Origin: Hyphomicrobiales bacterium
GTDB taxonomy: Bacteria > Pseudomonadota > Alphaproteobacteria > Rhizobiales > Beijerinckiaceae
Length of the DNA: 64,000 bases
Direction of reading: 5' to 3'
NCBI GenBank assembly: GCA_027488155.1
Contig: JAIYCE010000059.1
Location: 22,692-86,691, forward strand
The notes beneath the pieces were generated by a model that saw only the letters and a list, made by a program, of their open reading frames with translations, made no database searches and was not told the DNA's origin. Shown piece after piece: positions 58,200 to 64,000 of this stretch; position 1 is the stretch's first letter, and every line of letters starts with the position of its first letter. The translations under genes and the position numbers were made by a program.

Positions 58200-60329
58200 A
58201 TGAAGATGTCCATCCATGCCGAACACGCCGCGCCCAACGCCGCGGCTGCCGCTGCCCTCAAAGGCAAGATCCTGCCGGAGGCGAAGCCGCTTTTCGCCTA
58301 TCGCAAGCATTGGGCGCATCGGTTCGGGACAGCACCCTTCTTCCCGATGACGCGGGCGGAGATGGACACGCTGGGTTGGGATTCCTGCGATGTCATTCTC
58401 GTCACGGGCGACGCCTATATCGACCATCCGAGTTTCGGCATGGCGCTGATCGCGCGGCTTCTAGAAGCGCAGGGTTTTCGCGTCGGTATCATCGCACAGC
58501 CCGATTGGCGCGACGCCTCGGCCTTCAAGGCGCTCGGCAAGCCGAATGTCTTTTACGGCATCACCTCGGGCAATATGGATTCGATGGTGAACCGCTACAC
58601 CTCGGATCGTCGCCTGCGCCACAATGACAGTTACACGCCGAGCGGCGAAGGCGGGAAGCGGCCCGACCGCGCCGTCATCGTTTACGCGCAGCGCTGCCGC
58701 GAAGCCTTTCCCGATGCGCCGATCGTTCTGGGCGGCATCGAAGCCTCGCTGCGTCGGATCGCGCATTATGATTATTGGTCAGACAAAGTCCGTCGCTCAA
58801 TCCTGATGGATGCGCGCGGCGACATTCTGCTCTACGGCAATGCCGAGCGTGCGCTTGTTGAAGTGGCGCACCGGATTGCCAAGCGCGGCATCGATCAGGA
58901 TTTTTCCGATGTGCGTGGTGTGGCCTTCGTGCGCGACGGGACACCGGAAGGTTGGGCCGAAGCCTCCGCCGATGACATCGAAAGCCCCGATGAAGGCATT
59001 CGCCGCAAACAAATGGGCGATGCGCCCACCGTCATCCGTATGCCGTCTTACGAACAGGTGGCGGATGACAAGGAACTTTATGCGCGCGCCTCGCGTGTGC
59101 TGCATAAAGAAGCCAATCCCGGCAATGCGCTGCCGCTCATCCAGCGCCATGGCGACAAGGAAATCTGGCTGACGCCGCCGCCCGTGCCGTTGACGACGGA
59201 AGAGATGGACGGTGTCTACGATCTTCCCTATGCGCGTGCGCCGCACCCCTCCTATGCCGGACAGAAAATTCCAGCATGGGAGATGATCCGCCATTCCGTC
59301 ACCATCATGCGCGGCTGTTTCGGCGGATGCTCTTTCTGCTCCATCACCGAGCATGAAGGCCGCATCATCCAATCGCGCTCGGAAAAATCGATCCTGAAAG
59401 AGATCGAAACGATCCGCGACAAGACGGAAGGCTTCACCGGCGTCATTTCCGACATTGGCGGGCCGACCGCCAATATGTACCGCATCGCCTGCAAGGACCG
59501 CGAGACAGAGGCGCTCTGCCGCCGTCCCTCCTGCGTTTATCCCGACATTTGCAAAAACCTCAATACGAGCCACGACCCGCTAATCCAGCTTTATCGCAAG
59601 GTGCGCGCCGTGCCGGGCGTGAAGAAAGTGAACGTCGCCTCAGGCGTGCGCTACGACCTCGCCGTCGAAAGCCCGGAATATGTGAAGGAACTCGTCGAGC
59701 ATCATGTCGGCGGCTATCTCAAGATCGCGCCAGAACATACGGAAGATGGCCCGCTCTCGAAGATGATGAAGCCGGGCATCGGCAGCTATGATGCGTTCAA
59801 AAAATTGTTCGACGAAGCGGCCCAAAAGGCAGGCAAGAAGTATTTTCTTATTCCCTATTTCATCGCGGCCCATCCCGGTACAACGGATGAGGACATGATG
59901 AATTTGGCGCTGTGGCTGAAGAAGAACGGCTATCGCGCCGACCAAGTGCAGACCTATCTGCCCTCACCCATGGCGCTTTCAACCGCGATGTATCACACTG
60001 GCTTCAATCCGCTGCGCCCGGTGCGCCGCGGTGCATCCGAGCCGGTCGACACCGTACGTAATCTGCGCCAACGGCGTTTGCACAAAGCGTTTTTGCGCTA
60101 TCACGATGCTGAGAATTGGCCGCTCCTGCGCGAAGCGTTGAAAGCGATGGGCCGCGCCGATCTCATCGGGCCGGGCAAACATCAGCTGGTGCCGAATTGG
60201 CAACCGGCAAGAACAGGCGTGCAAGGCGAAGGCAAACGCGTGGGCCATAAGGGCAAGCAACGCCCCGGCGCACCGACAGTGCAAAAATTCACGACCAAAG
60301 GCGTGTTCGGGAAAAAGCCGAAAAAGTGA
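58200..60329 (+). CDS. YgiQ family radical SAM protein
   Basis: Large radical SAM protein of the YgiQ family, about 709 residues. The N-terminal domain (UPF0313) has [19 protein letters not shown]. The SAM cluster motif is [18 protein letters not shown] basic, low-complexity C-terminal tail ([13 protein letters not shown]) follows. The ATG at 58200 is used; the track's GTG is one codon earlier. Family function is still unclear. Confidence 0.92.
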   Translation: MKMSIHAEHAAPNAAAAAALKGKILPEAKPLFAYRKHWAHRFGTAPFFPMTRAEMDTLGWDSCDVILVTGDAYIDHPSFGMALIARLLEAQGFRVGIIAQPDWRDASAFKALGKPNVFYGITSGNMDSMVNRYTSDRRLRHNDSYTPSGEGGKRPDRAVIVYAQRCREAFPDAPIVLGGIEASLRRIAHYDYWSDKVRRSILMDARGDILLYGNAERALVEVAHRIAKRGIDQDFSDVRGVAFVRDGTPEGWAEASADDIESPDEGIRRKQMGDAPTVIRMPSYEQVADDKELYARASRVLHKEANPGNALPLIQRHGDKEIWLTPPPVPLTTEEMDGVYDLPYARAPHPSYAGQKIPAWEMIRHSVTIMRGCFGGCSFCSITEHEGRIIQSRSEKSILKEIETIRDKTEGFTGVISDIGGPTANMYRIACKDRETEALCRRPSCVYPDICKNLNTSHDPLIQLYRKVRAVPGVKKVNVASGVRYDLAVESPEYVKELVEHHVGGYLKIAPEHTEDGPLSKMMKPGIGSYDAFKKLFDEAAQKAGKKYFLIPYFIAAHPGTTDEDMMNLALWLKKNGYRADQVQTYLPSPMALSTAMYHTGFNPLRPVRRGASEPVDTVRNLRQRRLHKAFLRYHDAENWPLLREALKAMGRADLIGPGKHQLVPNWQPARTGVQGEGKRVGHKGKQRPGAPTVQKFTTKGVFGKKPKK

Positions 60330-60586
60330 CGTGATCTGAAGAAATTATGCGAACGGCCAGCGATCCAACTTACAAGACCTGTATCGTTGATCTCACGCCT
60401 CCTGCGATAAATTGTATGGGTTCTATCCTTAAGACTGCAAAGGAAACGCGTGAGACTGGCGATCAAAGGCGACTGGTGGCGTCAAAAAACAGTACAAAGG
60501 TATTCATGTTTTCGTTGTGACGCATTTAAAAGCATTGTTACGCGCTCCAAAATTTGAGGCTAAACAACGAGACGAGATTTATCTGA
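60330..60586. other. Intergenic region without a recognised feature
   Basis: 257 bases, AT-richer than the flanks. It should contain the promoter of the GNAT gene. I see no gene, strong terminator or repeat here. Confidence 0.5.
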
Positions 60587-61276
60587 ATGGATACTTGCCG
60601 AAATAAGCCTGACGCAACAGTGACCTTAGTCGATGGGTTTCCTGAAAGTGACAGGGATGAAGTCGCTCGCATGTATTGGGCTGCTTTTGGCAGTAAACTG
60701 CGGCTCATATTGCGCCCGCCAGACAAGGCGGTCGATATCTTGGCCGAGGCCCTCAACCCGAATTTCGCGATTGGAGCACGTGCCGCTGAAGGACAATTGC
60801 TGGGCGTCGCTGGCTACAAAACGCATGAAGGATCTTTCATGGCGATTAGCTTTGATTGCCTCAGGCAGCATTTCGGCATTGTCGGCGCCGTTTGGCGCGG
60901 ATTGTTGCTGACTTTCCTCTTGCGTCAACCCAATGCCGGGACGCTGCTGATGGATGGTATCTTCGTAGCTGAGCATGCCAGAGGACAAGGCATAGGCAAA
61001 TTGCTCTTGAGCGCCATCAAACGGAAAGCCAAGACATACGGTTGTTCACGTGTTCGCCTTGATGTCATCGATACTAATCTGCGGGCAAAGCAGCTTTATG
61101 AACGTGAGGGTTTCCGGGCGATAGCGAGCCGCGACCTCGGACTGCTTCGACACGTTTTCGGCTTTCAACGCGCGACGACCATGATCGCCGATTCCGGCGA
61201 AAGATATCTCAAACGAAGGAGCAGAAAAAATTTTCATTCGAGCGTGATGGTGGTGCTGTCAGACAAACCGAAATAG
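60587..61276 (+). CDS. GNAT family N-acetyltransferase
   Basis: A 229-residue acetyltransferase. The acetyl-CoA binding motif is in FVAEHARGQGIGKLLLSAIKRKA, followed by NLRAKQLYEREGFRAIASRDLG. The N-terminal part is variable and the C-terminus is basic (LKRRSRKNF). Substrate unknown. It is the last intact gene before the insertion-sequence block. Confidence 0.85.
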   Translation: MDTCRNKPDATVTLVDGFPESDRDEVARMYWAAFGSKLRLILRPPDKAVDILAEALNPNFAIGARAAEGQLLGVAGYKTHEGSFMAISFDCLRQHFGIVGAVWRGLLLTFLLRQPNAGTLLMDGIFVAEHARGQGIGKLLLSAIKRKAKTYGCSRVRLDVIDTNLRAKQLYEREGFRAIASRDLGLLRHVFGFQRATTMIADSGERYLKRRSRKNFHSSVMVVLSDKPK

Positions 61277-61305
61277 TCTCAGAAATCACCCAAATCCAGC
61301 ATTGC

Positions 61306-61362
61306 TCAGGCAGCGCAGAGTTGGCGCCATGCGGTTAGCGCGGGGGTGCGTGGATCCTTGAA
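61306..61362 (-). pseudogene. Possible transposase C-terminal fragment left of the IS3 element (unidentified)
   Basis: On the minus strand the sequence leaving the IS3 end reads FKDPRTPALTAWRQLCAA and a stop. It has the look of a gene 3' end cut off by the insertion. It might be the tail of the same IS6-like transposase whose first 25 codons lie on the other side, but I cannot confirm that by sight. Confidence 0.25.
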
Positions 61363-61363
61363 C

Positions 61364-61389
61364 TGAACCACCCTGAGTTCGTCGGAGGC
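61364..61389. repeat. Left terminal inverted repeat of the IS3-family element
   Basis: TGAACCACCCTGAGTTCGTC followed by GGAGGC. It mirrors the right end with three mismatches (A/G, C/T and T/C). Confidence 0.8.
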
Positions 61390-61404
61390 TCGATTGCTTG
61401 AGTC

Positions 61405-62304
61405 CTACGCGGCCATTTCGATGTTCTCAAGGGCTGCATAGTAGTTTGCTTCGGCCTCGGCAGGCGGGATGTTGCCGATCGGCTCCAGCAGGCGCTGGTG
61501 ATTGAACCAATCGACCTATTCGAAGGTCTTGTACTCGACGGCCTCAAAGGACTTCCACGGCCCGAGCCGGTGAATAACCTCAGTTTTGAACAGCCCGATC
61601 ACGCTCTCGGCGAGGGCGTTATCGTAACTGTCGCCGACGCTGCCGACGGACGGATCGATGCCGGCTTCCGCCAGCCGCTCGGTGTAGTGGATGCTGACGT
61701 ATTGCGATCTTCAATCGCTGTGGTGGATGAGGTTCTCGGTAGGCCTGCCGGCATGCAGGCCCTGCTCTAGGGCATCGAGGACGAACACCGCCGTCGGGTT
61801 GCGGCTGACCCGCCAGCCGACGATCCGTCTGGCGAAGACGTCGATCACGAAGGCTACGTAGACCATGCCGGCCAAGGCGCTCACGTAAGTGAAGTCGGAG
61901 ACCCACAGCATGTTCGGCGCCAGAGCGTGGAACTGCCGGTTGACCAGATCGAACGGGCAAGCGGCTGCCTTGTCGAGCGTGGTCGTACTGACCACCTTGC
62001 CGCGCACCACGCCTTCCAGCCCGAGCCGCGCCATCAGCCGAGCGACGCGATCACGCCCGAGCTTGAAGCCTTTGCGGTTGAATTGCAGCCAGACCTTCTT
62101 TGCGCCATAGACGCCGAAATTCTTGGCGTGGCCCCGGACAATCTCCTTCGACAGCCGCTCGTCTTCCTTCGCCCGCGTGGAGCGAAGGTCGGGATCGGCC
62201 TTGCGGCGAACGTGCGCGTGCCAGGTGGAGGGGTCGATCCGCAGAACCCTGCACATCGGCTCGACCCCGTAGCTATCCACATGGGCCTCCATAAAGGCCG
62301 TCAT
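61405..62304 (-). pseudogene. IS3-family transposase OrfB, broken by two in-frame stops
   Basis: DDE integrase-core transposase. The frame is continuous from 62304 to a stop at 61405 but for two nonsense codons. The first converts the expected HHSDRGSQY to HHSD-stop-RSQY (CGA to TGA, with the next GGA changed to AGA). The second converts FEWVDWFNHQR to FE-stop-VDWFNHQR (TGG to TAG). The first catalytic Asp is in LWVSDFTYV, the second in IHHSD, and the Glu in NALAESVIG after the first stop. All the changes are of the G:C to A:T type. The protein would end before its catalytic Glu. Confidence 0.88.
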
Positions 62305-62618
62305 TTCCGAAGCGGGCGGTCGAGCTCCGCCTGGGCGAAATAGGCGCTCGCCTTACACAGGATCTCGTTCGTCTGCCGCAGCTCGCGGACCTCGCGCTCC
62401 AAGGCCCTCATCCGCTCGGCCATCTCGGTCGGTACGCCAGCGCGCTTGCCGGCGTCGACCTCTGCCTTCTTGACCCACTCGTTCAGCGTTTGCGCCGTGC
62501 AGCCGATCTTGGATGCGATCGACGAGATCGCCGCCCAGCGGGACGGATGCTCACGCTCGTGATCCAGCACCAGCCGGATTGCCCGCTCGCGGACTTCGGG
62601 AGAAAACTTGTTGCTCGT
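62301..62618 (-). pseudogene. IS3-family transposase OrfA (HTH), initiator apparently lost
   Basis: Helix-turn-helix protein with a leucine-zipper-like tail: [20 protein letters not shown] and [16 protein letters not shown]. The ORF track opens at a GTG (62570). Upstream in frame the sequence reads [20 protein letters not shown], the usual OrfA start, but the codon where ATG is expected (62616-62618) is ACG. OrfA overlaps OrfB by 4 bases, where IS3 elements normally shift frame. A short product from the GTG remains possible. Confidence 0.75.
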
Positions 62619-62654
62619 ATTGCCAATGGTGGCTCCACCTTCTCGGGAGTTGGG

Positions 62655-62680
62655 GCCTCCGGCAAACCCAGGGTGGTTCA
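62655..62680. repeat. Right terminal inverted repeat of the IS3-family element
   Basis: GCCTCCGGCAAACCCAGGGT followed by GGTTCA. It is the counterpart of 61364-61389. Confidence 0.8.
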
Positions 62681-62755
62681 GAGGTACATCATCACCGCCA
62701 GACGGATGATCTCTGGACTGGTCTTGAAGTAGCGGAAGATGCGCGGATTGCTCAT
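62681..62755 (-). pseudogene. IS6-like transposase, first 25 codons only
   Basis: From an ATG at 62755 the minus strand reads [20 protein letters not shown] then VMMYL, which fits the N-terminus of IS6-family transposases (usually continuing RFPLSLRNVEDLL). The frame hits a stop made by the first bases of the IS3 repeat. The element was therefore cut exactly at codon 25 by the IS3 insertion. The sequence beyond the far IS3 end is not the IS6 continuation, so the rest has been deleted. Confidence 0.65.
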
Positions 62756-62897
62756 GCCCGGGAGGCTATCGGCTCACGCTTCGCGCACAAGCCGATTTTC
62801 CTCTTACAGCGCCGTTGCGAGCGTCATCTGTCTGTCGCTAAAGGTCCCTAAATTTTTGACGCCTATTACGCTGTCGGGCATCCAGGGGGACAAGATA
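62756..62897. other. Leader of the phosphonate-type binding protein gene, possible IS6 outer end
   Basis: This 142-base stretch should include the outer end of the IS6-like element (a candidate end is near AAGGTCCCTAAA at 62840-62851, unverified) and the promoter of the downstream transport gene. No clear sigma-70 hexamers were picked out. Confidence 0.35.
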
Positions 62898-63923
62898 ATG
62901 TTGAAGCCGATCCTTGCCGCGGCGATCGTGGCACTTGCTCAGTTCATGCCTTGGGCCGCCGAGGCCCAGCAGCGCCAGTTGACTGTTTACTCATCGCTTG
63001 ATGAGGATCAGGCAAAAGCCCTGATCAAAGGTTTTGAAGCCAAAAATCCGCAGATCAAGGTCAATGCCATCATCGGCTCGACTGCGCCGATCATCGCGCG
63101 CGTCATCGCGGAAGCGGCCTCGCCGCAGGCCGATATCATTATGGGAAATGCGGTTTCGGCTCTGATGGCCGCCGATGCCCGCGGCCTCCTTCTGCCTTAC
63201 AAGCCAGCCAGTTTTGACAAGATTTCTCCCGTGATGCGCGACAGCCGGGCTGAGCCGGTCTGGGTGGGCATCGATGCCTGGGCGTCGTCGATCTGCTTCA
63301 ATACCGTCGAGGCGGCAAAGAAGAACATTCCGGTGCCGAAGACCTGGGCCGACCTCGCCAATCCTGTCTACAAGGGCCACATCACGATGCCTTCTCCACT
63401 TTCCTCTGGGACAGCGCTACTTGCCGTCAACGGCTGGCTGACGATTTTCGGTGAGGCAGGAGGCTGGGACTTTATGGACAAGCTACACGAGAATGTCTCG
63501 AAATATGGACATTCCGGTTCGGCCCCGTGCCGGCAGGCCGGCTCCGGCGAGACGATCATCGGCATTTCCTACGCGACGCCGGGTGTCAAAGCGATCAATG
63601 AGGGAGCCCCGATCCAGATTATCCTGCCGTCTGAAGGCTTGGGTTGGGAAATTGAGGCCGCGGCCATCGTCAAGGGTGCCCGCAATCTGGCCGATGCGAA
63701 GGCGATGGCAGACTGGATTTCCTCACGCGAAGCTGCCGAGATCTCGGCCAAGTTTCTCCCTATCACGGCCTATGATGACATCCAGGTCCTGCCGAAGAAC
63801 TATCCGGCTGATGAGAAGGCGAAGCTTCTAAAGATGGATTTTGCTAAGCTTGCCAGCAGCCGCGATGCCGTCATGGCCGAGTGGCAGAAGCGTTACGGCG
63901 TCAAGGTTCCACCCAAGAACTGA
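62898..63923 (+). CDS. ABC transporter substrate-binding protein (2-aminoethylphosphonate/iron type)
   Basis: Type II periplasmic binding protein of 341 residues with a signal peptide ending WAAEAQQ. LTVYSSLDEDQAKALIKGFEAKNPQIKV and ADIIMGNAVSALMAAD follow the pattern of Fe3+ and 2-aminoethylphosphonate binders; the latter fits better by eye. The track start at 62739 is in the leader; the ATG at 62898 with GGGGGA upstream is used. A following gene overlaps its stop, as expected for a transporter operon. The ligand is not proven. Confidence 0.8.
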   Translation: MLKPILAAAIVALAQFMPWAAEAQQRQLTVYSSLDEDQAKALIKGFEAKNPQIKVNAIIGSTAPIIARVIAEAASPQADIIMGNAVSALMAADARGLLLPYKPASFDKISPVMRDSRAEPVWVGIDAWASSICFNTVEAAKKNIPVPKTWADLANPVYKGHITMPSPLSSGTALLAVNGWLTIFGEAGGWDFMDKLHENVSKYGHSGSAPCRQAGSGETIIGISYATPGVKAINEGAPIQIILPSEGLGWEIEAAAIVKGARNLADAKAMADWISSREAAEISAKFLPITAYDDIQVLPKNYPADEKAKLLKMDFAKLASSRDAVMAEWQKRYGVKVPPKN

Positions 63924-63925
63924 TG

Positions 63926-64000
63926 ATGGCCGGGCTTGCCGTTGCACTTTCGGTTGTTTCTGAACCAGAGAAGAACGGGGCGGCGGCAAGCGCTGCGAGC
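63926..64000 (+). CDS. Start of next gene, probably an ABC transporter component (partial, runs off the window end)
   Basis: An open frame from ATG at 63926 (or the overlapping ATG at 63923) runs to the window edge: MAGLAVALSVVSEPEKNGAA. The overlap with the previous stop suggests translational coupling, so an ATPase or permease of the same transporter is expected. Too little sequence to name it. Confidence 0.4.
   Translation, partial: MAGLAVALSVVSEPEKNGAAASAAS

Larger units (their letters stand above)
61364..62680 (-). mobile_element. IS3-family insertion sequence, inactivated
   Basis: An element of about 1.3 kb with imperfect terminal inverted repeats: TGAACCACCCTGAGTTCGTC at the left and, read inward on the other strand, TGAACCACCCTGGGTTTGCC at the right. 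Both repeats continue into CGGAGGC. Ends are TG...CA as usual for IS3. It contains orfA and orfB on the minus strand. Flanking triplets differ (AAC on the left, GAG on the right), so no target duplication is seen. Coding damage is listed under the two ORFs. Confidence 0.85.

Overview
The window is a contiguous stretch of a chromosome from an alphaproteobacterium, most likely of the order Hyphomicrobiales (Rhizobiales). Three things point there: the gene order nfu / tsaB-rimI-plsC-miaB-phoH-ybeY-corC-lnt-xre, the replication block rpsT-dnaA-dnaN-recF-gyrB, and the class I lysyl-tRNA synthetase, DUF3422 and Rrf2-cysK genes. A Beijerinckiaceae-like host is a guess. It fits the remnant of a bacteriochlorophyll gene near 56 kb but cannot be proven from the window.

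Layout. 1-9.4 kb is a tight minus-strand housekeeping run: NifU-like protein, nitroreductase, TsaB, RimI, acyltransferase, MiaB, PhoH, YbeY, CorC, Lnt and an XRE regulator cut by the window edge. 9.6-14.4 kb holds a processive glycosyltransferase, class I LysRS, a LysE exporter and a YnfA-like protein. 14.5-20.2 kb is minus-strand metabolism: cysK with an Rrf2 regulator, dut, coaBC, ubiB and ubiE. 20.2-31.8 kb is plus-strand: mutM, enoyl-CoA hydratase, a TauE exporter, rpsT, an 818-base gap rich in inverted repeats, then dnaA, dnaN, recF, gyrB and an MFS carrier. 31.9-41.9 kb is a two-carbon/lactate block: glcDEF followed by malate synthase on the minus strand, DUF3422, and divergent lutABC. 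41.9-45.9 kb is a cobalamin uptake locus (riboswitch, btuB, btuC, btuD, no btuF).

45.9-56 kb is more accessory. It has two divergent, mutually similar small winged-helix regulators, a complete tripartite tricarboxylate transporter (tctB-tctA-tctC), a TerC-like protein, AzlCD, and a two-gene unit pairing a full GGDEF-EAL protein with a stand-alone periplasmic binding protein. A 970-base gap then carries the broken N-terminus of a bchE-like gene (anaerobic Mg-protoporphyrin ester cyclase) with a TGT-N12-ACA motif just upstream. 56.7-61.3 kb encodes a secreted lipase-like hydrolase, a YgiQ-type radical SAM protein and a GNAT acetyltransferase. At 61.3-62.8 kb lies a dead IS3-family element sitting in a fragment of an IS6-like transposase. 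The window ends in a substrate-binding protein of the 2-aminoethylphosphonate/iron type and the start of a coupled downstream gene.

The items most worth a second look are the bchE relic with its possible PpsR-type operator, the c-di-GMP enzyme paired with a binding protein, the divergent paralogous HTH pair beside the TTT transporter, and the nested, mutated insertion sequences. No CRISPR array, tRNA or rRNA was recognised. Family assignments come from motifs read by eye; no database search was run.
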